A model generated the notes under the pieces. It was given only the letters and a program-made list of their open reading frames with translations. It did not search any database and was not told the origin of the DNA. From an uncultured Oscillospiraceae bacterium (GTDB lineage Bacteria > Bacillota > Clostridia > Oscillospirales > Acutalibacteraceae): a DNA stretch of 5,306 nt. The stretch lies in the NCBI GenBank assembly GCA_900550095.1, contig URRG01000194.1, positions 1 through 5,306 of the forward strand. Direction: 5' to 3'. Positions 1 to 5,296 of the stretch are shown piece after piece; the first letter of the stretch is position 1, and every line of letters begins with the position of its first letter. A program made the position numbers and the translations under genes.

Positions 1-150
1 CAACTGCTGCACCCGGCTGTCCATTACCAGCTCCAGAGCGCCGTAGCCGTCGTAGGCCTTCAGGACGGTATAGCCCTCTCTTTCCAACAGAAGCGAGATC
101 GCCTTCACAATTTCCCTGTCGTCGTCTACCACCAATACGCACTGGCTCAT
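1..150 (-). CDS. Response regulator, N-terminal receiver fragment (OmpR-like), cut by window edge
   Basis: This is the start of a two-component response regulator, a cytoplasmic protein phosphorylated by a partner histidine kinase that normally controls transcription. The 50 visible residues begin MSQCVLVVDDDREI. They show the hydrophobic first beta strand (VLVV), the acidic cluster D9-D10-D11 that binds Mg2+ in receiver domains, helix 1 (IVKAISLLLEREGY) and the second strand with the usual ALE helix start (YTVLKAYDGYGALELV). The phospho-acceptor aspartate, expected around residue 52-54, and any DNA-binding domain lie beyond base 1. The assignment to the OmpR/winged-helix class is therefore inference from N-terminal style and from the phased repeats upstream. 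The ATG at 150-148 is preceded by GGAG (5-base gap) and by AAGGAG at 167-162. The gene diverges from the SEDS gene at 793. The kinase gene would be expected downstream, outside the window. Confidence 0.9.
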   Translation of the reverse strand, partial: MSQCVLVVDDDREIVKAISLLLEREGYTVLKAYDGYGALELVMDSRVQQL

Positions 151-173
151 AGAAACTCCATCTCCTTCGCCTG

Positions 174-201
174 CTTATATTCTACGGCCCTTTCCTTACA
201 A
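174..201 (-). promoter_or_regulatory. Candidate proximal promoter of the response regulator
   Basis: On the minus strand TTGTAA (201-196) is separated by 16 bases from TATAAG (179-174), four of six and five of six matches to the sigma-A consensus. An overlapping alternative -10 is TAGAAT (184-179), with no recognisable -35. The weak -35 overlaps the third copy of the phased repeats, as expected for an activator-dependent promoter. The leader would be very short, with the AAGGAG at 167-162 almost at its 5' end, which lowers confidence. Confidence 0.3.
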
Positions 202-235
202 AAAGAGACCTTGTTTCTTACGATTTTCTTACAAG
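191..235 (-). promoter_or_regulatory. Three phased 11-bp direct repeats, putative response-regulator operator
   Basis: Read on the plus strand, TTTCTTACGAT (214-224) is followed directly by TTTCTTACAAG (225-235), and a third copy, TTCCTTACAA, lies at 192-201. The TTAC cores begin at 196, 218 and 229, so the copies are 22 and 11 bases apart, on the same helical face. OmpR-family regulators typically bind tandem 10-11 bp direct repeats. The position, roughly 40-85 bases before the regulator's start codon and overlapping its candidate -35, fits autoregulation. The repeats are seen directly; the binding protein is inferred. The half-site resembles, from memory only, sites reported for VanR-type regulators. 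Confidence 0.5.
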
Positions 236-402
236 CCGCCGTGCCGCAAGCCCGATAGGCCTTCTGCCCTGCCAGCGGCCCCGGCTCATCCGCCGAAGGC
301 CGGCTGTCCGTTGGGGCCCCGTTTTTCCCGGATCTCCACATATTCTGCAGGAAACAGCGCAGGACGACGCTCGTTCCATCTCAAATACCGTTTCCCGGCA
401 TC

Positions 403-411
403 AGTATATCA
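403..411 (-). promoter_or_regulatory. Candidate distal promoter (extended -10) toward the response regulator
   Basis: The minus strand reads TGATATACT (411-403), a TGn extended -10 followed by TATACT, five of six matches to consensus. There is no good -35 at 17 bases (TTCCTT at 431-426). Transcription would start near 396, run about 245 bases to the regulator's start codon, and cross the phased repeats. No gene with a ribosome binding site lies in that leader. This is a motif match only. Confidence 0.3.
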
Positions 412-521
412 TACCATGCGCTCGGAAGGAAACCGCTTTTCTCTCTGACTTTCACAACGGAACCGGAATATTTTTCCTGGATAAGGCTACAATGAAACCG
501 TAGGATTCACAGAATGTTTTC

Positions 522-550
522 TTGCGGTTTACGATATAAGAGATTATAAT
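522..550 (+). promoter_or_regulatory. Candidate sigma-A promoter for the SEDS gene
   Basis: A perfect -10 TATAAT (545-550) sits 17 bases after TTGCGG (522-527), a weak -35 keeping only TTG. Transcription would begin near 557 and leave a leader of about 236 bases before the ATG at 793. The -10 lies in the palindrome ATTATAAT (543-550), so the same box could be read on the minus strand, though no -35 is seen there. Confidence 0.4.
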
Positions 551-558
551 GATAGAGC

Positions 559-665
559 AGCCGTGGAGAAACGGCTCGTTCCGCCTGCTGCTGGAACGCG
601 GAAAGCGGAGCCGTATCCAAAGCCCGTCGGGCTGAATATCACAAAAGGATACTCCGGCTTTTATT
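559..665 (+). promoter_or_regulatory. Structured leader with mutually exclusive hairpins, attenuator-like
   Basis: Three stems can form in the predicted leader RNA. Stem A pairs AGCCGT (559-564) with ACGGCT (571-576). Stem B pairs ACGGCTC (571-577) with GAGCCGT (608-614), continued by TTCCGC (579-584) with GCGGAA (598-603). Stem C pairs AGCCGTATCC (609-618) with GGATA (647-651) and CGGCT (655-659) across a 3-base bulge. It encloses a small hairpin, AGCCC/GGGCT (621-625/629-633), and is followed by TTTATT. B shares bases with both A and C, while A and C are compatible, which is the logic of an attenuator. The pairing is seen directly; the regulatory role is inference. The U-run is short and interrupted, and I recognise no known riboswitch or T-box motif. 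Bases 666-783 hold one further hairpin (683-687 with 698-702) and nothing else I can name. Confidence 0.3.
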
Positions 666-783
666 GCACAGTTCTTTTCTGTCCGGCACGCTGAAGCGCC
701 GGGATCATTTCGGCAGGCACAGCCGGGACAGCGGGGGCTATTAGGTATCGCCACAGACTCTCCTTTTGACTACAACGAATTGT

Positions 784-787
784 GAGG
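784..787 (+). promoter_or_regulatory. Ribosome binding site fixing the SEDS gene start
   Basis: GAGG at 784-787, within GAGGA, lies five bases before the ATG at 793. The frame is also open from a TTG at 766, but only weak purine matches precede that codon, and it would add nine polar residues before the usual SEDS N-terminus. The ATG is preferred. Confidence 0.75.
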
Positions 788-792
788 AATCT

Positions 793-1965
793 ATGCAAAA
801 TATAGGACGTTCCATACTCAGCTATATAAAACGTGCGGATAAGCTGCTTTGGCTCATCATGATCTCCATTTCTTTTTACAGCCTGCTTCTGCTCCGCACC
901 GTTCCCAAGGATGGAGGAAAAAGCTACTTTTTCGTCCACCTGCTGGCCATAGGCGCAGGATATGCGGGGGCCCTTTTTATCACCTTTTTTGATTACCGGA
1001 ATCTGGCTAAACTGTGGTGGCTGGCCGGAGGGTTCTGTCTGCTTCTGCTGGTATATACCCAGATAAAAGGGCTGGCCGTGGAAAGCAGCGGCGGCATGAA
1101 CACAAAGGCCTGGATCGAAATTCCCGGCGGGCTCACCTTTCAGCCCAGCGAGCTTGTAAAAATCGCCTTTCTTTTGACCTTCGGCAAGCATCTCGCTGCG
1201 CTGGAAAGCCGGGAGCTGCTGAAAAATCCCCTGCAGGTCGTTCTGCTTGGCGTCCACGCCGCGATCCCCGTGGGCTGGATGGTGATCGTGCAGAAAGATA
1301 TGGGTTCCGCCGTGGTATTCTTTTTCATGTTCCTTGTTATGAGCTTCGGGGCGGGTATCCAATTTCGGTATTTTGCGGTTATTTTCGCCCTGATGGCCGT
1401 GGCTATTCCCTATGCGTGGAATTCTGGACTCATCGCCAATTATCAGAAAAAGCGGCTCACCACCTTTCTGCATCCGGAAGACGACCCTATCGGAGACGGG
1501 CTGCAGCAGCTGCAGGGACGGATCTCCATCGGAAGCGGGCAGCTTACCGGCCGCGGCCTTGGAGACGCTCCCCGGGTGCAAAAGGGCGCCGTTCCCGTGC
1601 AGGAAAGCGACTATATTTTTTCCGTGGCCGGAGAAAGCTTGGGCTTTATAGGCTGCATTCTGATCCTTCTGCTTCTGCTCCTTTTGATGTACCGCATCCT
1701 GCGGATAGCGCATAAGTCCACGGATCTCCTGGGCTCCTCCATCTGCCTTGGCTTTTTCGCCATCATCTGCATCCAGACCATTTCCAATATCGGGATGTGC
1801 CTACTTTTCCTGCCAGTCATGGGTGTGACGCTGCCTTTTTTCAGCGCGGGAGGTTCCAGCAGCGCATGCCTGTATCTGGGCTTCGGCCTAGTAGAATGCG
1901 TCGCCATGCATCGGAACGACCCGGAGCATGTCACCCTTCAAACAAGGGCTTCTCCTGTTTTCTGA
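793..1965 (+). CDS. SEDS-family peptidoglycan glycosyltransferase, RodA/FtsW-like
   Basis: This 390-residue polytopic membrane protein belongs to the SEDS family (RodA, FtsW, SpoVE), which polymerises lipid II into glycan strands with a class B penicillin-binding protein. About ten hydrophobic spans are visible (for example 20-36, 46-66, 73-90, 148-167, 171-188, 193-209, 281-299, 315-333). Family motifs appear in order: AWIEIPGGLTFQPSELVKI (106-124), QKDMGSA (167-173), the loop IGSGQLTGRGLG (246-257), VPVQESDYIFSVAGESLGF (267-285) and the C-terminal NIGMCLLFLPVMGVTLPFF (332-350). W107 and D273 match residues reported as essential in RodA; D273 sits in the catalytic extracellular loop. The usual ISYGGSS is changed to FSAGGSS (350-356). 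The length is normal for RodA. RodA, FtsW and SpoVE cannot be separated securely from sequence alone, so no symbol is given. It is transcribed alone and ends before a strong hairpin; no PBP partner is in the window. Confidence 0.93.
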   Translation: MQNIGRSILSYIKRADKLLWLIMISISFYSLLLLRTVPKDGGKSYFFVHLLAIGAGYAGALFITFFDYRNLAKLWWLAGGFCLLLLVYTQIKGLAVESSGGMNTKAWIEIPGGLTFQPSELVKIAFLLTFGKHLAALESRELLKNPLQVVLLGVHAAIPVGWMVIVQKDMGSAVVFFFMFLVMSFGAGIQFRYFAVIFALMAVAIPYAWNSGLIANYQKKRLTTFLHPEDDPIGDGLQQLQGRISIGSGQLTGRGLGDAPRVQKGAVPVQESDYIFSVAGESLGFIGCILILLLLLLLMYRILRIAHKSTDLLGSSICLGFFAIICIQTISNIGMCLLFLPVMGVTLPFFSAGGSSSACLYLGFGLVECVAMHRNDPEHVTLQTRASPVF

Positions 1966-1994
1966 AGCCTGAATGAAAACAGATCGGAAATTGA

Positions 1995-2030
1995 GAAAGG
2001 GCTCTGTCATTCGATGACAGAGCCCTTTTC
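1995..2030. terminator. Hairpin terminator between convergent genes, probably bidirectional
   Basis: AAAGGGCTCTGTCAT (1996-2010) and ATGACAGAGCCCTTT (2014-2028) pair perfectly over 15 bp around a TCG loop. On the plus strand the stem runs into TTTTC, 30 bases after the SEDS stop codon. On the minus strand it runs into TTTCTC, about 32 bases after the DUF3006 stop. Both U-runs are short, but the stem is long, GC-rich in its middle and symmetric, so it can serve both convergent units. Confidence 0.85.
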
Positions 2031-2061
2031 GCCGCCTCGTGTGTTTCCCGTTTGTTTTGTT

Positions 2062-2304
2062 TTATTCCCACAACTCCTTCTGAAGCTTCATGGCCTTAGC
2101 CCTTCTTGCATCGGTTTGCTTTTGATCCAGAAGGAGCGTTCCGTCGTCCTTTACCACAAGTACGCTTCCTTCCGCCGCCCCTTGGGGGAGCTCGTTCCTC
2201 TCAATGCCAAAATACCGGATGTCCTTAGCTTTTACAGGACGACCCAGCACCTCTTCACATACGGCAAAATTCCCTTCAAAGCGGTCAATACACAAAGTCC
2301 GCAT
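2062..2304 (-). CDS. DUF3006 family small protein
   Basis: This 80-residue protein begins MRTLCIDRFEGNFAVCEE, the hallmark of DUF3006 (an I-D-R-x-E/F-G-x-x-A-V-C-E pattern near the N-terminus). It continues with an acidic beta-rich core, NELPQGAAEGSVLVVKDDGTL, and ends in a charged helix finishing KLQKELWE, also typical of the family. The length is normal. It has no signal peptide or membrane span and is presumably cytoplasmic. The molecular function of DUF3006 is not known to me; in other Firmicutes, as I recall, such proteins often sit beside metallo-beta-lactamase-fold (ComEC-like) genes, which is not the case here. The ATG at 2304-2302 follows GGGAGG with a seven-base gap. It lies 20 bases after the tldE stop codon on the same strand, so it is very likely the last gene of the tldD operon, before the hairpin at 1995-2030. 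Confidence 0.88.
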   Translation of the reverse strand: MRTLCIDRFEGNFAVCEEVLGRPVKAKDIRYFGIERNELPQGAAEGSVLVVKDDGTLLLDQKQTDARRAKAMKLQKELWE

Positions 2305-2324
2305 AGTTCCGCCTCCCTTTTCTC

Positions 2325-3626
2325 TTATTTTCCTGAGATCGTAACGCCGTCAAAAGCCATCCAGGGAAGAACGGCCGCTCCGTCGCTGAGTCTCTCCTTA
2401 GTAATTCCGCGGATATGAAGCAGAAGTTCTGCCAGATTGCCGCTTACCATAGTCTCGCTGACGGCGTCTGACACTTTTCCGTTTTCGATCAGGAAGCTGT
2501 TTTTCGCCACCCCGGAGAAATCCCCGTTGGTACCCGGCTCTCCCCCGGAAAAGCGGTTCAGTACAAGTCCTTTTTCAATGCCGGAAAGAAGCTTCTCCAA
2601 AGATTCCTCCCCGGGCAAAACCTCCAAATTCCAGCTGGAATTGAGGGCTTTCGGATATCCCGTTTTGCGGGAACCGTAAGCGGAAAGCTTAAAGGACTTT
2701 AAGATCCCTTTTTCAATCAGCGTCTCATTCTGGCTGCGGTAACCCTCGCTGGTAAAACGCTCTCCGCAGACGATCCTGCCATCCAGAGGGATGGTACGCA
2801 GAGTAAAGGAAGCGTCCGCCACCCGCTGCCCGAGCTTCTCCATCCATGGGCTGGTCTTATCGATAATCACGGAATCCGACATAAAATTGCTCATGATGGA
2901 AGAGAGGATCTCTCCCAGACAGGCAGGCGTAATAACCAGCGTCCCCGTAAATTTTCCCTCTACCGGACGGGCGGAAAGCTGTTTTTCACTCTCCTCCAGC
3001 AAAATCTTCTGCTGCCCTGCTTCCAGAAAAGGCTGTTCCAAGGAATTCAGATTGGCCCCGTAGCCTATAAAGGAAGAAGCCTTTTCCCCCTCGTGAGCCG
3101 AGAACATGGTGCTGAAGCCGTAGCCGCCGGCCCTGTACGAAAGCTCCACTCCATTGGTATTGAGATACAGCACATCCGTATAATCGTATTCAGAAATAAG
3201 CTGTTCCATCAAAACCCTCGGGTAATCGGCTTCCAGCGTTTTCATAAACTCCTGAATTCTATCGAAAAGCCCATCCATATCCGGCTCCAGTACACCGGAA
3301 ACAAAGGCCGTCTCACCTTCCTCTGGCTGGGAGGATATCGTCTCCGCCTCGTCCGGCACCGAAGAACGCGCCGCCGCGATGCAGTCAGCCGCGGCTTTGT
3401 CAATGGATTCCCGATCCAGCCGGTTGATGGCAACGACTCCCTTTCTGTGGTCTACAACAGCTTTCAGAGAAACAGAGCTGTTCAAAAGGCTCCGCATCAG
3501 ACTGAATTGGCCGCCGTCCACGTTCAGTTCGTCGGTCTTCCCCTGAGATACGATACACTGGGCTTCATCCGCGCCGGCTTTCTTCAACGCTTCAAGAGCA
3601 TACCGGGCAATTTCACGATTTGTCAT
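2325..3626 (-). CDS. tldE: TldE/PmbA, non-catalytic partner subunit of the TldD/E metalloprotease
   Basis: This 433-residue protein is the TldE (PmbA) subunit, which partners TldD to cut unfolded or modified peptides in the cytoplasm. In enterobacteria the pair matures microcin B17 and degrades the antitoxin CcdA; the substrate here is unknown. The N-terminal domain has the family's QGKTDELNVDGG...SLLNSSVSLKAVVDHRKGVV (28-65). The C-terminal domain carries the signature GGEPGTNGDFSGVAKNSFLIENGKV (361-385) followed by MVSGNLAELL (393-402). The position where TldD has HExxxH reads LGEILSSIMSNFMS (237-250), so there is no zinc motif, as expected for TldE. E. coli PmbA is 450 residues, so the length is normal. 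The frame is open further upstream, but the ATG at 3626 has AAGGAGG (3642-3636) nine bases before it, whereas the in-frame GTG at 3632 is only three bases from that site. The gap to tldD is 14 bases, and the ribosome binding site overlaps the tldD stop codon, suggesting coupled translation. Confidence 0.95.
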   Translation of the reverse strand: MTNREIARYALEALKKAGADEAQCIVSQGKTDELNVDGGQFSLMRSLLNSSVSLKAVVDHRKGVVAINRLDRESIDKAAADCIAAARSSVPDEAETISSQPEEGETAFVSGVLEPDMDGLFDRIQEFMKTLEADYPRVLMEQLISEYDYTDVLYLNTNGVELSYRAGGYGFSTMFSAHEGEKASSFIGYGANLNSLEQPFLEAGQQKILLEESEKQLSARPVEGKFTGTLVITPACLGEILSSIMSNFMSDSVIIDKTSPWMEKLGQRVADASFTLRTIPLDGRIVCGERFTSEGYRSQNETLIEKGILKSFKLSAYGSRKTGYPKALNSSWNLEVLPGEESLEKLLSGIEKGLVLNRFSGGEPGTNGDFSGVAKNSFLIENGKVSDAVSETMVSGNLAELLLHIRGITKERLSDGAAVLPWMAFDGVTISGK

Positions 3627-3635
3627 TTTCACATG

Positions 3636-3642
3636 CCTCCTT
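3636..3642 (-). promoter_or_regulatory. Ribosome binding site of tldE, overlapping the tldD stop
   Basis: The minus strand reads TAAGGAGG. The tldD stop TAA (3643-3641) shares two bases with AAGGAGG (3642-3636). The nine-base gap to ATG 3626 decides the tldE start and rules out the longer upstream frame, which is only the tldD sequence read in another frame. Confidence 0.85.
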
Positions 3643-5023
3643 ACCGTCCGCCGATGCTCACACGGCATTTCACAGCGGGCCCGCCCATGCCTACCGCCAT
3701 AGGCTGTTTTTTCCCGCAGGTGCCGTTGCAGCTCCAAATCCATTCGTCGGAAAGCATATCCACAGTTTTCAGCATATCGAAGGCCACGCCCGATATGGTC
3801 GTATCCCGGATAGCCCTGCCCAGCTTGCCATGCTTGATCTCATAGCCCATGCACACGCCGAACATGAATTCACCGGTGGTATCCGCCTGGCCGTTGTTGG
3901 TCTCCGTAAGATAGTATCCGTCGTCGATCGCCGCTACCATATCCTCCAGTTTGTCCCTGCCGGGAAGGATCCCCGTGTTCCGCATGCGGATCAGAGGTTC
4001 GTCCGAAAAGAGGTAGCCTCTGGCGTTTCCCTGGGGCTTCACGCCGAAATGCTGCGCCGACTCCCGATTGTTCATATATCCCTTGAGGATGCCGTTTTCG
4101 ATCAGAACGGCGTCTTCCGCCGGTGTCCCCTCATCATCCACCAGAACAGGGAGAGGAGCGGGAGAGCCGTCCGGAAGGGTATGGGCAAAATCGACCATAG
4201 TCACCAGCTCGCTGGCCACCTGCTTATTGAGGCAGTGGGCCGCTACGGAGCCGCCCAGAACCAGATCCGCCTCCACCGTATGGCCCACAGCTTCGTGTGC
4301 CAGGATGCCCGCCAGGTTTGGGTGCAGGACGCAATCCTTCAGACCGGCGTCTGCATAGACGCCTTCCGCCTTTTTCCTCAGCTCACCGTAGGTTCTGTCG
4401 ATCTCCGGGAAGAGATGCCGCGGATCGGAAAAATTGCTGTCGAAATCCCCTGAATCCCCAAACATGCACATAAGCTCCACAGTGGAACCGTCCGCCGTAT
4501 TGGCCGTAAGGATCACATACATATGCGTCCTGGGCAGAAGAGAGCGGGAACCAAATCCATCGCTGACCACCAGCAATTTTTCCGTACACTCGCTCCGCAG
4601 GATAATAGAGCGGCTGGCCAGATCGGGATACTTCTGCGCGATATATGCGTCTATTTCCCTGGCAAAGTCGATATATTTTTTCTGTTCCGCGTCCCGGAAC
4701 TCCAGATCCAGTTTTTTAGCGCCGCTTCCTATGGAAGGAAGAGGCCCCTTTCCCTTACGGACGCGGCTGTCCAGAAAACGGGCGTTTTCCCCAGCCGCTT
4801 TCAAAACGGCGCGGATGCTGTCTTCCGTGTAATCGGCGCTGGAAGAAAAACCGTACACGCCGCCCTCATACACGCGGGCGGACACTCCCCCTTGCTCCGA
4901 ACGCAGGTTTGCGACCAGATTTCCCCCTAAAAGGCCTATTCTGCGGGTGGTATTCACCTGTGCCCGCAGTTCTGTGTGCGCGGAAAAATCCGCCTTGAAT
5001 TGTGAAAGTTTATCCTGAATCAT
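3641..5023 (-). CDS. tldD: TldD, catalytic zinc subunit of the TldD/E metalloprotease
   Basis: This 460-residue protein is the catalytic subunit of the TldD/E protease (PmbA/TldA family, peptidase U62), a cytoplasmic enzyme that threads unfolded peptides through a narrow chamber. The zinc site is visible: H243-E244-A-V-G-H248 in AGILAHEAVGHTVEADL, with the third ligand most likely C436 in the C-terminal NGTCGKKQPMAVGMGGPAVK. Other family segments are VDDEGTPAEDAVLIENGILKGYMNNR (295-320), GNARGYLFSDEPLIRMRNT (332-350), TNNGQADTTGEFMFGVCMGYEI (375-396) and the final VSIGGR. E. coli TldD is 481 residues, so the length is normal. Three in-frame ATGs are possible (5053, 5029, 5023). Only 5023 stands at a proper distance, six bases, from AAGGAGG (5036-5030); 5029 abuts it. 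It is the first gene of tldD-tldE-DUF3006. Having both subunits complete and adjacent argues for a working heteromer. Confidence 0.96.
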   Translation of the reverse strand: MIQDKLSQFKADFSAHTELRAQVNTTRRIGLLGGNLVANLRSEQGGVSARVYEGGVYGFSSSADYTEDSIRAVLKAAGENARFLDSRVRKGKGPLPSIGSGAKKLDLEFRDAEQKKYIDFAREIDAYIAQKYPDLASRSIILRSECTEKLLVVSDGFGSRSLLPRTHMYVILTANTADGSTVELMCMFGDSGDFDSNFSDPRHLFPEIDRTYGELRKKAEGVYADAGLKDCVLHPNLAGILAHEAVGHTVEADLVLGGSVAAHCLNKQVASELVTMVDFAHTLPDGSPAPLPVLVDDEGTPAEDAVLIENGILKGYMNNRESAQHFGVKPQGNARGYLFSDEPLIRMRNTGILPGRDKLEDMVAAIDDGYYLTETNNGQADTTGEFMFGVCMGYEIKHGKLGRAIRDTTISGVAFDMLKTVDMLSDEWIWSCNGTCGKKQPMAVGMGGPAVKCRVSIGGR

Positions 5024-5029
5024 CTTCAT

Positions 5030-5036
5030 CCTCCTT
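5030..5036 (-). promoter_or_regulatory. Ribosome binding site of tldD, decides the start
   Basis: AAGGAGG at 5036-5030 on the minus strand lies six bases before ATG 5023 and directly against ATG 5029, and it is inside the longer frame that begins at 5053. The start is therefore placed at 5023. A 12-base palindrome, GATATACATATC (5045-5056), lies just upstream; its role is unknown. Confidence 0.8.
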
Positions 5037-5117
5037 GCACGCTGGATATACATATCTCAGACAAAAGGTCCCATACGCTATAAAACTCTTGACTTGAACA
5101 ACGTTTCGCCGGCTGCC

Positions 5118-5139
5118 GGAGACCTTCTAAAAGGCCCCC
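5118..5139 (-). other. Leader hairpin upstream of tldD
   Basis: On the minus strand GGGGGCCTT (5139-5131) pairs with AAGGTCTCC (5126-5118) around a TTAG loop: nine pairs, two of them G-U. It is followed by the GC-rich GGCAGCCGGCG with no U-run, so it is not a terminator. It lies in the predicted tldD leader between the promoter at 5177-5205 and the start at 5023. I recognise no riboswitch class. Confidence 0.35.
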
Positions 5140-5176
5140 GCTTTCTATTGCAGGAATCTTCTTCTGTATCTCTTCC

Positions 5177-5205
5177 AGTATAGCACAAGGATGATTTTCT
5201 GAAAA
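5177..5205 (-). promoter_or_regulatory. Candidate sigma-A promoter of the tldD-tldE-DUF3006 operon
   Basis: On the minus strand TTTTCA (5205-5200) is followed after exactly 17 bases by TATACT (5182-5177), four of six and five of six matches to consensus. Transcription would start near 5170, giving a leader of about 147 bases. This is the best promoter match between 5054 and 5306, a stretch where I see no gene. Confidence 0.5.
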
Positions 5206-5275
5206 GAGAAGAAATACAGAGAAAATATAGGTAAACCGTTTTATCCGTTCTGCTAATACAAAAGTGTCTTTTCGG

Positions 5276-5296
5276 AAAAAGGCGGCTGTTCTCCCC
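5276..5296 (-). terminator. Possible 3' half of an upstream gene's terminator
   Basis: The minus strand reads GGGGAGAACAGCCGCC (5296-5281) followed by TTTTT (5280-5276), the form of the descending arm and U-run of an intrinsic terminator. The matching arm would have to lie beyond base 5306, so this cannot be confirmed here. If right, a minus-strand gene ends just outside the window and the tldD operon starts independently of it. Confidence 0.25.

Larger units (their letters stand above)
452..754 (-). other. Doubtful small reading frame of 100 codons, unrecognised
   Basis: An open frame starts at GTG 754-752, five bases after AAGGAG (765-760), and ends at TGA 454-452. I do not recognise the product. 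It is cysteine-rich near the start (six Cys in the first 40 residues, including CPGCAC). It then has a basic patch (RLRFPRSSSRR), a short hydrophobic run (CSIIIISYIV) and ends SRKNIPVPL. It has no clear domain and no convincing signal peptide or membrane anchor. In favour of a gene: the ribosome binding site, and the lack of any other gene here. Against: it occupies the space where the divergent SEDS gene needs its promoter and leader, it covers the alternative hairpins at 559-665, and its own promoter would have to lie inside the SEDS coding region. It could instead be a fortuitous frame within a conserved intergenic element. Confidence 0.27.

Noticed and set aside
277..326. Plus-strand hairpin GGCCCC/GGGGCC followed by GTTTTT, like a terminator
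   Set aside because: No plus-strand gene lies upstream for it to terminate, the loop is 30 bases, and the U-run is displaced from the stem. Probably chance in GC-rich DNA.
147..341. 64-codon minus-strand frame whose stop overlaps the response-regulator ATG (ATGA)
   Set aside because: The coupled overlap is tempting, but no ribosome binding site precedes the ATG at 341, and the frame runs through the phased repeats and candidate promoter. More likely leader or regulatory DNA.
1666..1690. Repetitive CTTCTGCTTCTGCTCCTTTTG tract
   Set aside because: It simply encodes a run of leucines in a transmembrane helix of the SEDS protein.
661..1713. Long 350-codon open frame on the minus strand, antisense to the SEDS gene
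   Set aside because: It lies mostly opposite the coding sequence of a clear SEDS protein, its product is low-complexity and rich in H, Q, K, P and G with no recognisable domain, and it has no supporting context. It is a by-product of the codon use of the real gene.
1014..1715. 233-codon plus-strand open frame inside the SEDS gene
   Set aside because: Its product is Arg/Ala/Gly-rich shadow sequence in another frame of a well-supported membrane protein.
3620..4453. 277-codon plus-strand open frame opposite tldD
   Set aside because: It is antisense to the catalytic TldD coding region, including the HExxxH segment, and its product is a His/Arg-rich shadow.
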